From: Nitrospirales bacterium
Lineage (GTDB): Bacteria > Nitrospirota > Nitrospiria > Nitrospirales > UBA8639
DNA: 64,000 bases
Assembly (NCBI GenBank): GCA_029261295.1
Contig: JAJDBP010000007.1
Coordinates: 1-64,000 of the forward strand
Reading direction: 5' to 3'
This document shows positions 27,517-37,203 of this stretch, piece by piece (within the stretch, counting starts at the first letter, position 1; every line of letters begins with the position of its first letter). The notes beneath the pieces were generated by a model. That model ran no database searches. It was not told where the DNA came from and worked only from the letters and a program-made list of their open reading frames with translations. The position numbers were made by a program, and so were the translations under genes.

Positions 27517-28473
27517 TTAAAAATTGGCAAAGTTATTCATCAAACGAATGGCACCTGGACCTGCAATCACCACCATCAAGCTTGGAAAAATAAATAAGAT
27601 AAGTGGAATCATCAGCTTCACGGCCAATTGAGCCGCTTTCTCCTCAGCCTTCATTCGACGGTTCATTCTCATAGAATCAGAATGAACACGTAACGCTTGT
27701 CCGATACTTGTCCCAAATCTATCAGTTTGAATAAGCAACGCTACAAGGCTTCGGATATCCTCTAAATCCGTGCGTTGCACAAGATTGCGAAGCGCTTGCT
27801 CACGCGACAAACCCGCTCGGAGTTCGAGATTGAGAAGGCTAAATTCTTCCCCAAGATCCTTATGACCCATGATGATTTCCTGGCCGACCCGATTCATGGC
27901 CTGATCCAACCCCAACCCCGCTTCAACGCAAACCACCATCAGATCTAGTGCATCCGGGAATCCATCAACCAAGAGTTCTTTTCGACTACTGATTGCCGAA
28001 TTCAGCCAGAGCTGAGGAGCATAAAAACCAGCCACCATGCACAGGATTAAAATTCCAGGAAAGGCATAGGGAGAAGACATTTCTCTCGTGGCTTCTGTCC
28101 CGAATAAGAGAAAACTCAAGCCCAAGACAACGGCGAGAAATATTCGGGAGCCAAGGAAAAGAATGGGCGCACGAGAATTTCGATAGCCGGCGCTCACCAG
28201 TTTCTCCCGAATTCTGGAAACCTGCACCTGGTCCTTGGGCTTACTGGCTTGACCTAAACGTTCTAGGACGGACATCAGAGATTGTTGAAGTGAATTCGTG
28301 GCCTTTTCTTTACCTGTCCCCTGTGCCCGTTTTGCAGATTCCCCCGTTACCCTCGCACCCCATTCCGACGCCTGTTGCCTGGATTGATAGAACACCCACG
28401 CGCCCCAGCCAAGCAAGAGCATCATGATAAATACTAAAATGGGAATAAAAATAAGAGGATCCATTTGAGTCAT
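27517..28473 (-). CDS. tadC: Tad inner-membrane platform protein TadC
   Basis: A 318-residue membrane protein of the type II secretion F family. Hydrophobic segments lie near the N-terminus (LIFIPILVFIMMLLLGW), in the middle and at the C-terminus (MIPLILFIFPSLMVVIAGP). The cytoplasmic domain contains DALDLMVVCVEAGLGLDQA and LRVHSDSMRMNRRMKAEE, as in TadC/GspF. The start at 28473 overlaps the TadB stop as ATGA; the frame extends to 28518 but coupling favours the later ATG. With TadB it forms the platform on which the TadA ATPase works. Confidence 0.92.
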   Translation of the reverse strand: MTQMDPLIFIPILVFIMMLLLGWGAWVFYQSRQQASEWGARVTGESAKRAQGTGKEKATNSLQQSLMSVLERLGQASKPKDQVQVSRIREKLVSAGYRNSRAPILFLGSRIFLAVVLGLSFLLFGTEATREMSSPYAFPGILILCMVAGFYAPQLWLNSAISSRKELLVDGFPDALDLMVVCVEAGLGLDQAMNRVGQEIIMGHKDLGEEFSLLNLELRAGLSREQALRNLVQRTDLEDIRSLVALLIQTDRFGTSIGQALRVHSDSMRMNRRMKAEEKAAQLAVKLMIPLILFIFPSLMVVIAGPGAIRLMNNFANF

Positions 28474-29444
28474 ACCTTTATTTGACACATGTTTTTCATC
28501 ACAAACGCCCCAATACACATCATCAAACCAGCCCCACCAATCATCATATGCCCAACTGGGTCGTCAAAGAGTAACGACATATATTCCTCATTGAGGTACC
28601 ACAAGACCCCCGCCATCACGAATGGCAGTCCAAAGAGAATATAGCCTGACAATCTTCCTTCAGCTGAGAGGGATCGAATTCGACCAAATAATTCATACCG
28701 TTGACGAATTAATCGACTAATGGCTTCAATTATTTCCGCGAGATTTCCGCCCGTTTCCCGTTGGACAGTTAAGGCCGTGACAAAAAATTTCAAATCGACA
28801 CAGTCAACTCGGCCGGTCAAGTTCATCAAGGCCTCAGGAACATCAATCCCGAATGAAATTTCTTCCACCGTCCGCCCAAATTCCGGGCCAATGGGATCAG
28901 AAAATTCATCGCCAACCATTTTCATGCCAACCGAAAAGGCATGTCCCGCCCGAAGAGCACGGGCCATCAAGTCTAACCCATCCGGCAATTGTCGCTGAAA
29001 TTCTGCAAACCGTTTTTTTCGTTTGAATCGAATATACATCCAGGGAATGATCGCGCCAACCAACCCCAGACCAAGGGCCACGAGAACACCCCAATCTTTA
29101 AACGCCCCAATCAAACACCCGATCATTCCAGAGCAACCACTTAGCAACAAGAACACACCCATCGGCATCTGGCTATTGGCTTGCTGTAATAACTGTTCTA
29201 TTCCACCAAGATTACTCAGAGAGGATAGCCATTGCTGAATCCACGCGACATCACTCAGCTTGCGCTTTCGCAGAATATCTTGCTCTGCTGACTTCTCTTT
29301 TTCCTCCGCCCGTTTACCAGACCCACGCAAGCGCCGCTTCATCGTGCGCTGTTGAGGACTGATAAATTGGTGGTAAAAGTAATAGGCCCCCTCAATGAGG
29401 AGAATCAACGAAAGGAAAATCCCAAGACTGATGACTATGGTCAT
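28470..29444 (-). CDS. tadB: Tad inner-membrane platform protein TadB
   Basis: A 324-residue type II secretion F-domain protein. The ATG at 29444 has GAGGG seven bases upstream. One membrane segment lies at the N-terminus, two in the middle and two at the C-terminus. The conserved region reads LPDGLDLMARALRAGHAFS, then VQRETGGNLAEIIEAIS. TadB and TadC are the paired inner-membrane proteins of Flp pilus assembly. The gene follows TadA by 75 bases and overlaps TadC by four bases. Confidence 0.92.
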   Translation of the reverse strand: MTIVISLGIFLSLILLIEGAYYFYHQFISPQQRTMKRRLRGSGKRAEEKEKSAEQDILRKRKLSDVAWIQQWLSSLSNLGGIEQLLQQANSQMPMGVFLLLSGCSGMIGCLIGAFKDWGVLVALGLGLVGAIIPWMYIRFKRKKRFAEFQRQLPDGLDLMARALRAGHAFSVGMKMVGDEFSDPIGPEFGRTVEEISFGIDVPEALMNLTGRVDCVDLKFFVTALTVQRETGGNLAEIIEAISRLIRQRYELFGRIRSLSAEGRLSGYILFGLPFVMAGVLWYLNEEYMSLLFDDPVGHMMIGGAGLMMCIGAFVMKNMCQIKV

Positions 29445-29519
29445 ACCAATTCCCTCACGAACCCATATAGCCAAACTGGCAACATCTTCATATGAATACC
29501 CACTATGCTAAGTTGAGAA

Positions 29520-30845
29520 TTACACTTCATAGATTTTTTCGGGATCAAAAATATTCTGATCACATGCAATTCCTAAGGCTTTAAACCGTTCAACAAATTT
29601 TGGGCGAACTCCGCTGGCCTTAAAAGTCCCATGCACTTTCCGCTGGTCATCAAGACCAGTTTGTTGAAATAAAAATATTTCCTGGAGCGTGATGGTCTCA
29701 CCTTCCATTCCCACGATTTCTGACAAACTCGTCAGTTTACGCGACCCATCGGACAGGCGAGTCATTTGTAACACCACGTCAATGGCGGAACTAATATAAT
29801 GGCGCAAGGCTTTAGTGGCGAGATTCAATCCAGCCATGGCCACCAATGTTTCAACCCGAGTCAGACAATCGCGTGGAGTATTGGCATGAATCGTTGTGAG
29901 TGAACCATCATGACCTGTATTCATCGCCTGAAGCATATCCAAACATTCCCCGCTCCGTACCTCACCCATGACAATACGGTCAGGTCTCATTCGCAAACAA
30001 TTCTTCACCAACTCCCGTTGAGAAACTTCGCCGCGGCCTTCTACATTAGGAGGACGGGTTTCCAAGCGAACAACATGCTCTTGACGCAATTGTAATTCGG
30101 CAGAATCTTCAATCGTCACGATTCGCTCATCTTCTGGAATAAACCCTGACAAAATATTGAGGATGGTAGTTTTTCCACAACCCGTCCCCCCTGAGATCAA
30201 GATATTCAATCGGGCTTCGACGATGCCACGGAGAAGTTCGGCAATTTCTGGGGTGATGGAACGTTTTTCTACTAAATCTGAAATTTGTAGTTTATCCTTG
30301 GAAAATTTCCGAATTGAAATTGAGGAACCATCCAAAGCCAGGGGAGGGATAATGGCATTCACCCGTGATCCATCAAGCAATCTGGCGTCACACATAGGCG
30401 ACGATTCATCGATTCTCCGACCCACCGCAGACACAATTTTTTCAATGATTTTCCGAAGATGGCTTTCGTCCCGAAACTTCACATCAGTCAACTCAAGTTT
30501 CCCTGCCCGTTCCACAAAAATTTGATCACAGCGATTGACCAAAATATCGTTCACCGTCTGATCCTGAACCAACGGCTCTAATGGTCCAAGGCCCATCACT
30601 TCATGTTGAATGTCAGAAATGAGGGCTTCTCGTTCCTTCATACTGAGAGGAACCGATTCACCTTCCAATATTTCATTGACGAGCTTCGTGAGTTCGGCCT
30701 TGAGGAGGTCGTCCTCCAATTTCGCGACAATGGTCAGATCCAAGGCATCAATGACTTGCCGATGAAGCTTCTCTTTGAGAGGTCCCAGGTCTAATGTGCC
30801 GGAACCCGATCCAACGCCTACTTCACTCCACTCTGATTGATACAT
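29520..30845 (-). CDS. tadA: Tad secretion ATPase TadA/CpaF
   Basis: A 441-residue hexameric-type ATPase of the CpaF family. Walker A is GGTGCGKTT at 219-227; the Asp box region IEDSAEL and the Walker B region RIVMGEVRSGE follow, then the His box TGHDGSLTTIHAN. The N-terminal domain has VNDILVNRCDQIFVERAGK. It powers Flp pilin polymerisation at the TadB/TadC platform. The start codon at 30845 has only a weak AAAGA site. It lies between TadZ and TadB in the usual order. Confidence 0.95.
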   Translation of the reverse strand: MYQSEWSEVGVGSGSGTLDLGPLKEKLHRQVIDALDLTIVAKLEDDLLKAELTKLVNEILEGESVPLSMKEREALISDIQHEVMGLGPLEPLVQDQTVNDILVNRCDQIFVERAGKLELTDVKFRDESHLRKIIEKIVSAVGRRIDESSPMCDARLLDGSRVNAIIPPLALDGSSISIRKFSKDKLQISDLVEKRSITPEIAELLRGIVEARLNILISGGTGCGKTTILNILSGFIPEDERIVTIEDSAELQLRQEHVVRLETRPPNVEGRGEVSQRELVKNCLRMRPDRIVMGEVRSGECLDMLQAMNTGHDGSLTTIHANTPRDCLTRVETLVAMAGLNLATKALRHYISSAIDVVLQMTRLSDGSRKLTSLSEIVGMEGETITLQEIFLFQQTGLDDQRKVHGTFKASGVRPKFVERFKALGIACDQNIFDPEKIYEV

Positions 30846-30886
30846 ATCTGTCTTTACCCCTTAAAATTATTGATCAAGGCGTTTCA

Positions 30887-32134
30887 TTAAGTGGCGGCTT
30901 GCGCTTTCCCAGACTTAAATGGGCTTAACCAACCAAGAACGGATGATTTCCCTTGTGACTGACCAGGCGTATCGTCAAAAGAAGCAGCATATTCCATATA
31001 GGACTTACCAACAGCAGTTTTAGGGGCCGTTTCAATGAGCGGCTTTCCACTATTCACTGAATGACTTGCCGAGGGATAATCATTAGGAAACAACCAATGC
31101 GCTTTTTGTTTCAAAATTTCTTCTGTTTCAACCAGGACATCCTTTTCACCTGATAAATATCGATTCATGATTAAACGTAATTTTGATTGGGGGAATCCAG
31201 ATCCACGAAGCAATTCTAAGATTCGTTTTGTTCGATGCACGACCGGCACCATGAGGGTAGAGGTCACGTTAATCCATGAGGCCAATTCCAAAGCTTTCTT
31301 CGTGGTTAAATCTAAAACATGCCCGCAATCGACCACGACATAATCAAAACTCGCCTGAAGAAGTTTTAAGGTCGCCTCTACACAGTCTGGACTCAATCGT
31401 CCTGTGCTCAAATCATCATAGCCAGAGGGCAAGACTTGAAGCCCCGACTCACATTTCGTCAACAATCGAATGAGAAACGCTTGATCGAGTCGAGACGGAT
31501 CAGCCGCAATATCTCTGAAGCTATGCATTGGTTGAAGATCAAGATAGAGGGGTAGATCACCACCATGTTGATTCACATCAACAATAACGACTCTGGGCTT
31601 ACTCGGTAAATTTAACAAGGCTGCAGCCACGTTCACCGTGATACTCGTGGTTCCCACTCCGCCTTTTCCGCCAAAAAATGCCAAAACTTTTCCTGCCACG
31701 ATGCTGGCTTCACCCCTTTTATCGGTGCTAGAAGCCGCACGTTCCTGAAAACGAGAAAACGCACCTTCGACTTCTTGTGGCTGTATCGGTTGGGCAAGGA
31801 ATTCTTTCGCGCCAGCGCGCATAGCCTCTAACAAAATTCCCGAATCAAGCTTAGATGATGTGAGGAATATTTCCGTACCCTTCGCGACTTTGGCTAAATC
31901 CCGAATCACCGCAAACGTCTCTTCAGGTGTCTCTGCTAACTCTAAAATAAGGAGCGAAGAGGGTGTGGCATCTTTACTGTCCTTAATTTGAAAGTCTGTC
32001 TTTTCTGATATAATGCCTTCTAGCGTTTTTTTTGTTTCAGCACATTGAATGGACAACTCTACCTTGAAGATTTTTCCGGTAGAATCGGAGGGTCCATCAG
32101 TTACACGTTTAGGCTTCCATGCTGTATCGCTCAT
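30887..32134 (-). CDS. tadZ: Pilus localisation ATPase-like protein TadZ/CpaE
   Basis: A 415-residue protein. Residues 25-130 resemble an atypical receiver domain (LLILELAE, LLEAMRAGAKEFLAQP), as in TadZ/CpaE. A MinD/ParA-like ATPase domain follows with a deviant P-loop KGGVGTT at 157-163, where the lysine usually just before the final Thr is Thr. Such deviations are common in CpaE/TadZ. The family marks the pole or focus where the Tad apparatus is assembled. Its ATG has GGAGGGGG upstream and overlaps the preceding lipoprotein stop by four bases. Confidence 0.9.
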   Translation of the reverse strand: MSDTAWKPKRVTDGPSDSTGKIFKVELSIQCAETKKTLEGIISEKTDFQIKDSKDATPSSLLILELAETPEETFAVIRDLAKVAKGTEIFLTSSKLDSGILLEAMRAGAKEFLAQPIQPQEVEGAFSRFQERAASSTDKRGEASIVAGKVLAFFGGKGGVGTTSITVNVAAALLNLPSKPRVVIVDVNQHGGDLPLYLDLQPMHSFRDIAADPSRLDQAFLIRLLTKCESGLQVLPSGYDDLSTGRLSPDCVEATLKLLQASFDYVVVDCGHVLDLTTKKALELASWINVTSTLMVPVVHRTKRILELLRGSGFPQSKLRLIMNRYLSGEKDVLVETEEILKQKAHWLFPNDYPSASHSVNSGKPLIETAPKTAVGKSYMEYAASFDDTPGQSQGKSSVLGWLSPFKSGKAQAAT

Positions 32135-32493
32135 TTTTTCTTACCCCCTCCCCCCGATGCTTTCAGAAATGGTGGCTTCTTAAACAGTTCTTGATACCGA
32201 GTCATATTATAGTCAGCAGCTCTCCCGTCTATCCCTTCAACCACTTCTAGAGAATTGGCAGCTTGAGGATTCAAGATTTGAGTCTCTACCGAATATCGAT
32301 AAGATTCCCCATACCCTTCACTCAGATGCACTGGCTGCCGAGCCCACGGAGAGAACACTTGATCGCTCCGCCCCATGGCAAAAGGACGCCGTCCATCCTC
32401 TTCCGTCATCACTGGCCAAACACCACATCCAGTGAGACCAACAACGCTTGCGACAACAATAACAACACATTGAATTCTTATGGTCTTATTCAT
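32131..32493 (-). CDS. Small lipoprotein of the tad locus
   Basis: A 120-residue protein with a lipoprotein signal ending VGLTGC (about Cys23). The ATG at 32493 has AAGGAG six bases before it. The mature sequence shows no recognised domain; it contains SEGYGESYRYSVETQILNPQ and ends in a Gly/Lys tail. Its position between the RcpA secretin and TadZ, with a four-base overlap with TadZ, is that of RcpB/CpaD-type lipoproteins in other tad loci, so a role in the outer-membrane channel is likely by context only. Confidence 0.7.
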   Translation of the reverse strand: MNKTIRIQCVVIVVASVVGLTGCGVWPVMTEEDGRRPFAMGRSDQVFSPWARQPVHLSEGYGESYRYSVETQILNPQAANSLEVVEGIDGRAADYNMTRYQELFKKPPFLKASGGGGKKK

Positions 32494-32521
32494 TCCAATC
32501 TCCTTTTCTAACCCATTCACT

Positions 32522-33991
32522 TCAGGGCGCTAGATGGCCAAACGTGCCTTCCAAACCACCTTTTCCAAAAGATCGACCTGCAGCCATTTTGGGACGTCCA
32601 ATCGTATAGGCTTCGGAAGGTCGATGAGCCTCTTTAGAAGGAAACGCTCCTTGCATATAGCCCATGATCATAAATTCGAAATCATTCGGCTCTAAGTAAT
32701 AATCGGTTGGCAACGGTTGATTCACGACATTCAATGGCTTAACAAGATGTGGTGTCACAATGACAATCAACTCAGTTTCACTCTTTTCAAAACTCGTACT
32801 ACGAAAGATTGCGCCGAGGATTGGAATATCCCCCAAAAATGGATATTTCTGTATGGTTTCTCGAATATTATCCTGAAGCAACCCAGCAATCGCGAAACTT
32901 TGGCCGTCGCCAAGCTCAACAACGGTTTTCACCCGTCGAGTGATGAGTGAAGGAATGTTAAACCCATTGAGGGTCACTCCGTTTCCAAAATCCAATTCTG
33001 AGACTTCTGGATTTACCACCACGGAAATTTGTCCGTCAGCCAGAACCGTTGGGGTGAATTTCAAGCCTACTCCGAACTCCTTATAACTCACGGTAACTTG
33101 GCTAAATTGCTGGGGTATCGGAACAGGAAACTCTCCTCCAACTAAGAATTCTGCTGGTTGGCCACTTTCTGTAATCAATGTGGGTTCTGCCAGAGATCTT
33201 GATAGGCCATGTTCTTTCAACATATCAAGGAGAACTGTCCAAGCATCGTTCCCAATATTAAATCCCAAGACAGCATTCACCGCTTGTGAGGCAAAAAGAT
33301 CGATCCCACCTGGGGTATCATCATTCGCTTCGTAAGAACTCAAGGTATTCAGGGTTCCAATGGTAAAATCATGGTGGCCCAATTGCCGCCTGGTAAAGTT
33401 GACACCTAGGCGTTTCAATAGACCTCGTTGCATTTCAGCAACTTTCACTTCCATCATCACTTGTTGCACCCCACCGACCTGCAAGAGATTTAACACCTTT
33501 TTGGGAGCATAGGGTTCGGCCAAGGCCAACGCTTTATTGAGAGAAGGGGTACTCGACACATCTCCAGCCAAGGTAATGAAATCATGGCTACTCAGAACTT
33601 GAATATTCGGTTCATTCGGCAATAACTGATGCATTTGTTCTTTGAGACGATTAATATCTGGGGAAATTTGAAGTTGAAAGACATTGGCGACTTGTCCGTC
33701 TTTACCCCATAACGTCAGGGTCGTTGTTCCTACCGCTTTTCCTGTTAAATAGATTTGCTTGGGGGACAGAACAATTTGTTCTGAAATTTCGGGATTCGCG
33801 ACAGATGCCCGCTTAAATACAGTAGAAGTCTCGATAATTTTTGATTCTCCCACGGCAACCCGCAGGACTTGAGGAGCATCTACCTGAACAGCTTGATGAG
33901 TGAGCCCCCCTCCAAAAGCCTGGGACACGAAGAACACACTCAGTAAAACCATGATGCCAGGGAGGAATCGAAATACATTAATCTGCTTCAT
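32522..33991 (-). CDS. rcpA: Tad outer-membrane secretin RcpA/CpaC
   Basis: A 489-residue secretin. The ATG at 33991 has AAGAGG seven bases before it; codons further up are in frame but lack a site. A signal peptide (about 1-30, ending SQAFG) is followed by a pilus N-domain (VAVGESKIIETSTVFKRASV), a BON-like region and the secretin core with VPVPIPQ-like and GLLQDNIRE segments and the ending TELIVIVTPHLV. It forms the channel through which the Flp pilus leaves the cell. It lies between CpaB/RcpC and the tad lipoprotein. Confidence 0.93.
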   Translation of the reverse strand: MKQINVFRFLPGIMVLLSVFFVSQAFGGGLTHQAVQVDAPQVLRVAVGESKIIETSTVFKRASVANPEISEQIVLSPKQIYLTGKAVGTTTLTLWGKDGQVANVFQLQISPDINRLKEQMHQLLPNEPNIQVLSSHDFITLAGDVSSTPSLNKALALAEPYAPKKVLNLLQVGGVQQVMMEVKVAEMQRGLLKRLGVNFTRRQLGHHDFTIGTLNTLSSYEANDDTPGGIDLFASQAVNAVLGFNIGNDAWTVLLDMLKEHGLSRSLAEPTLITESGQPAEFLVGGEFPVPIPQQFSQVTVSYKEFGVGLKFTPTVLADGQISVVVNPEVSELDFGNGVTLNGFNIPSLITRRVKTVVELGDGQSFAIAGLLQDNIRETIQKYPFLGDIPILGAIFRSTSFEKSETELIVIVTPHLVKPLNVVNQPLPTDYYLEPNDFEFMIMGYMQGAFPSKEAHRPSEAYTIGRPKMAAGRSFGKGGLEGTFGHLAP

Positions 33992-34033
33992 AAACATACC
34001 TCTTATAGTGCGATTTCTCATCGTGAGACCCAG

Positions 34034-34861
34034 TTAAAATTTTAAGGTTTTCCGTTTGGTACCATTAATGACTTCTACACGATCTTTGCGTTTGCCTGTC
34101 CTTGTTTTGGGCAGTGGCTTGAGTTGATAGGACTTCATTAAGTCACTCGTCTTCACCCCTCTAGTTTTCTGAATATCAGGATTGAGAGGACTACGCAGGG
34201 CAACATGGATCTTTCCACCATTCTCAGACATGGCCAGTTTCTCTGATTCTTCCAAGGTGACTTCCAATGTGAGAACCTTGACCGGCTTCGGTTCCTCTCC
34301 CTCTACACGGACCATTTGGGTGCCCGTCGCGAGAACCAGCGTGTTTTCCAACACGACCTTGGTAATTTGAGCATCAACATCCTTGCCGGGCTGGTTAAAG
34401 GTCACCATCACATCGACACGATCCCCAGGCTTCACAAATCCAGGTAGTCCCACGACTTCGTTCACTTTCACCGCCATAGCCCGCTTCTGCGGATCCATCA
34501 CCGCACTCACTCCACCAGTTGTGAGCTCAATTGGAGCAAGCTTTGATTCCATAATCGGTTCATTTTTCTTTAAATTCGCTAACACCACTCGTCCCTTCAC
34601 ATCTTCAGCGACGGTGAAATGTCCGACTGGCAATGATCCGTCTGGATAATCAACAAAGCGAATCACTTCATCCGTTAACGCGGTTCCCCAGGGTACATCC
34701 GCACTGGCCACCGCAATGCCCGTTCCTTCGAATTCTACGACAGCCTGCACTTCAGGCTCGGTGGCTTGCTGCCCTGCCAACCATTGGTAAATTAAAACAG
34801 TGGTCACTAAGGCAATACCTACTGCTAGACCTAGAAAAATGAGCGGACGTTTTTGCCCCAT
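34034..34861 (-). CDS. cpaB: Flp pilus assembly protein CpaB/RcpC
   Basis: A 275-residue protein with an N-terminal membrane anchor (about 6-25), then an SAF domain (VASADVPWGTALTDEVIRFV) and the RcpC/CpaB domain (GDRVDVMVTFN). The ATG at 34861 is served by GAGGAGG seven bases upstream; a GTG at 34864 is less well spaced. RcpC/CpaB is a periplasmic factor that stabilises or modulates the RcpA secretin. It is followed by rcpA after 42 bases. Confidence 0.92.
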   Translation of the reverse strand: MGQKRPLIFLGLAVGIALVTTVLIYQWLAGQQATEPEVQAVVEFEGTGIAVASADVPWGTALTDEVIRFVDYPDGSLPVGHFTVAEDVKGRVVLANLKKNEPIMESKLAPIELTTGGVSAVMDPQKRAMAVKVNEVVGLPGFVKPGDRVDVMVTFNQPGKDVDAQITKVVLENTLVLATGTQMVRVEGEEPKPVKVLTLEVTLEESEKLAMSENGGKIHVALRSPLNPDIQKTRGVKTSDLMKSYQLKPLPKTRTGKRKDRVEVINGTKRKTLKF

Positions 34862-35027
34862 CACGATGCCTCCTCTGTATTTCTTCGCACCTGGTATTCA
34901 ATGACTTTCTATGAAGATCATTCTTCAGGGAAAAATAGATACCTTTGTCTTGATTCATGCCCTTACCTGCCAATATCGGACTTCTCAGGCAGGTTCTTTA
35001 ATTGTTTTTTGGAGGATTGCCTTTCCG

Positions 35028-35558
35028 TTAAATGGAATGGAACCACTGGTACCCTTGGCCGACGAGAGTCCCTAAGCCAATCACCAAAGCGTAGCGCAGC
35101 TTTGGAAGAGGCGTTTCTTCTAATGATGCGGCCATATTAATTTTCATGAAAACCATACTGACCAACAAGGCTTTAATTCGTTCAGCCGTGTGAGCCAGGC
35201 CAAGGTGCCAGCACATCATGGCCACGGCATATAATCCACCAAATAAGGAAGCAAAGAGAAAACCCATAAAAACATTATACGGCCCAACAATGGCGCCTAT
35301 GGCGGCCAGAAGCTTCACATCACCAGCTCCCATTCCCCCATACACGTAAAAGCCTAAGAGCAAGAGAAGTCCTAGGCCGAGCCCCTCTAAACTAAAGAAC
35401 AACCCATTCCCCGAATCGGAGATGGTATGAAATCCAACCCCCACAAGAGCCAAAGGGAACGTAATGGCATTCGGCACACGACTCGAACGAACATCTGTAA
35501 TCCCTGCGGCAAGAAGGCCGAGAACTAAGACTCCAAACATCGTCAATTGTGTTGTCAT
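35028..35558 (-). CDS. tadV: Prepilin peptidase TadV/CpaA
   Basis: A 176-residue integral membrane aspartyl protease of the A24 family. The two catalytic aspartates are Asp22 (AAGITDVRSSRVPN) and Asp80 (GGMGAGDVKL). It has about five membrane segments and lacks the cytoplasmic methylase domain of PilD, as expected for TadV. It cleaves the leader peptides of the Flp prepilins and TadE-like pseudopilins encoded upstream. It opens the assembly half of the locus, 169 bases ahead of cpaB; no strong ribosome-binding site is seen. Confidence 0.92.
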   Translation of the reverse strand: MTTQLTMFGVLVLGLLAAGITDVRSSRVPNAITFPLALVGVGFHTISDSGNGLFFSLEGLGLGLLLLLGFYVYGGMGAGDVKLLAAIGAIVGPYNVFMGFLFASLFGGLYAVAMMCWHLGLAHTAERIKALLVSMVFMKINMAASLEETPLPKLRYALVIGLGTLVGQGYQWFHSI

Positions 35559-35978
35559 AAGAGAAATACGAACAATTTTATGCTTCGACCGACAAGATCG
35601 CCTTATTACGCGAAATTTTTAGACCATGATCAACATTCAACAGGGTATTATTCGGAGTCTTTTTCGCAATCTGTAGTGACAAGGGCAAAAGAAGGAGAAG
35701 ATTGAAAGGCCAAGGCTCATCAACGGAGCAGAAGAGTCTCTTGCGGCAAGCATCAGAACACAAAACCCGTTGGCCGATGTATTTGGAAACTGAAAGATAG
35801 AGAGAAAGCCAGCTAGAAAATTGGAGAAGAAGACTGAGAATGATTTAATGAAAGGATGAGGAATGTCGGCGAGAATGCCCCACATATTTTTCTAGACAAC
35901 CGCCGCTACAGAAGGAGAAGAATCGTCTCGTTAAAAACGCTTTTCTCACCCAACTCTGTTGTCTTCAAAAACAGGGAT
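35559..35978. other. Intergenic region between pseudopilin and assembly genes
   Basis: About 420 bases with only short unsupported frames. It divides the tad locus into a pseudopilin half and an assembly half and so may hold a promoter for tadV onward. A TTGATC hexamer near 35625 on the minus strand is followed by an AT-rich stretch, but no convincing -10 box could be placed. No terminator was recognised. Confidence 0.4.
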
Positions 35979-36563
35979 CTAAAAAATGGCTTTGGTTGAC
36001 ATAATAAGGTTTGGACTCTGGTGACCAGGTCCACCTAAAAATGGACTCATGCCCCCAACAGGAGTAATTGGATTATGTTGATAATAGACTTTCACCACGG
36101 TGAATTGATCCACCCCTGGGCCATCAATAGGCGGCCCTTGCCATGTGAGATAGTTCCACAAATTATTAGGAAGATCGCATTGTCCCGCTTGAGTAGGAGC
36201 TTGAATTTGTGGGTCCGTTAAGGTCCCAATGGGTGTGACCGTACATTGAGGAGGCTGACCTAATCCGGTAGAGCCCACGATTTTCGCCAAAAATATGGAA
36301 TATTTTTCAGGATGTCCTTTGAGTGCTAAGGTGCCTTCTGTCGACTGCATGAGAGACAGGATATTCGCATCGGTCGTCAGCTCTCGTGAAGCAAGGCTCG
36401 CTCCCTCCCGAGCTAAGGATGTTACCGCGTTGCGTTCACTGAAAAGCACCCCATACTCCACAGTCGCAAAGGCTAAGAACATAAACAATAAAGAAGAAAC
36501 AGCGAATTCTACCGTCGCGCTGCCTTGCGCCGACCAAAGTAAAGACCGTCGAGATTGGTTCAT
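35979..36563 (-). CDS. tadE: TadE-like minor pseudopilin
   Basis: A 194-residue protein. The ATG at 36563 has AGGAGGG eight bases before it; the frame is open to 36596 without a site. A TadE-type N-terminus (GSATVEFAVSSLLFMFLAFA) holds the prepilin-like cleavage site and the conserved Glu, followed by an extracytoplasmic domain with several Cys and a Pro/Gly-rich end. TadE-like pseudopilins are processed by TadV and are needed for pilus formation. It follows another TadE-like gene after 35 bases. Confidence 0.85.
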   Translation of the reverse strand: MNQSRRSLLWSAQGSATVEFAVSSLLFMFLAFATVEYGVLFSERNAVTSLAREGASLASRELTTDANILSLMQSTEGTLALKGHPEKYSIFLAKIVGSTGLGQPPQCTVTPIGTLTDPQIQAPTQAGQCDLPNNLWNYLTWQGPPIDGPGVDQFTVVKVYYQHNPITPVGGMSPFLGGPGHQSPNLIMSTKAIF

Positions 36564-36598
36564 AAGTCGAGCCCTCCTCCTCACACCACGCATCATGG

Positions 36599-37123
36599 TT
36601 ATAATATAAAGTTTTCGTTTCGATATGTGGCTTGCGCGTTCATGATGACCGTACCCCCGCTACTAAAAAATCCTCCAACCAAATCCGTAAAAAAATGATG
36701 GGTATAGAGCACACGAACACGCATAAACGCCCCCTCGTCCCCCCCATTATTGTCTGCATCCACCACCCCAGGAGCCGTAGGATCGGCCCAGGTGACATTA
36801 TCAATGGGAAAAATCTTAATGTCAGTCGGATTAATGACGATGATCCCATTGGCTTTATCAAGAATGGCCTTTTTAATAGATTCTTGACGAGTCAACGTAG
36901 TCCCGCCATCAGTGAGAACAGCGCCAGTTGAACCTATTCGAACACCCTCACTGACAGCGGCATTCATCGTATGCTGATGAAGGAAGTAATATCCAAATTC
37001 GGCAACCCCAAAAATCATGAGCAAAAAAGGAAGTAGGGTAATCCCGACTTCAACTGCTGAGACACCAGAATCATCCCGGCAGATTCTTTTGAATATTTTA
37101 GTGAATGTGCGCCAACCGTTCAT
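36599..37123 (-). CDS. tadE: TadE-like minor pseudopilin
   Basis: A 174-residue protein with GGAGGG six bases before the ATG at 37123. The N-terminal segment DDSGVSAVEVGITLLPFLLM is the TadE-type prepilin signal with hydrophobic stem. The extracytoplasmic part includes VDADNNGGDEGAFMRVRVLY. It is second in a run of pseudopilin genes after the vWA TadG-like gene and most likely a structural or initiating subunit of the Flp pilus. Confidence 0.85.
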   Translation of the reverse strand: MNGWRTFTKIFKRICRDDSGVSAVEVGITLLPFLLMIFGVAEFGYYFLHQHTMNAAVSEGVRIGSTGAVLTDGGTTLTRQESIKKAILDKANGIIVINPTDIKIFPIDNVTWADPTAPGVVDADNNGGDEGAFMRVRVLYTHHFFTDLVGGFFSSGGTVIMNAQATYRNENFIL

Positions 37124-37203
37124 AAATAACCCTCCACATTTCGTGCCCGTGAAGAACAAGGCTCGGCTCTCTACAGTTCCATCATTCGAAATGCCACATC
37201 GTT

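Noticed and set aside
35637-35885. Small hydrophobic minus-strand frame in the gap of the tad locus
   Set aside because: It lacks a ribosome-binding site, overlaps other short frames and has no pilin-like or other recognisable motif.
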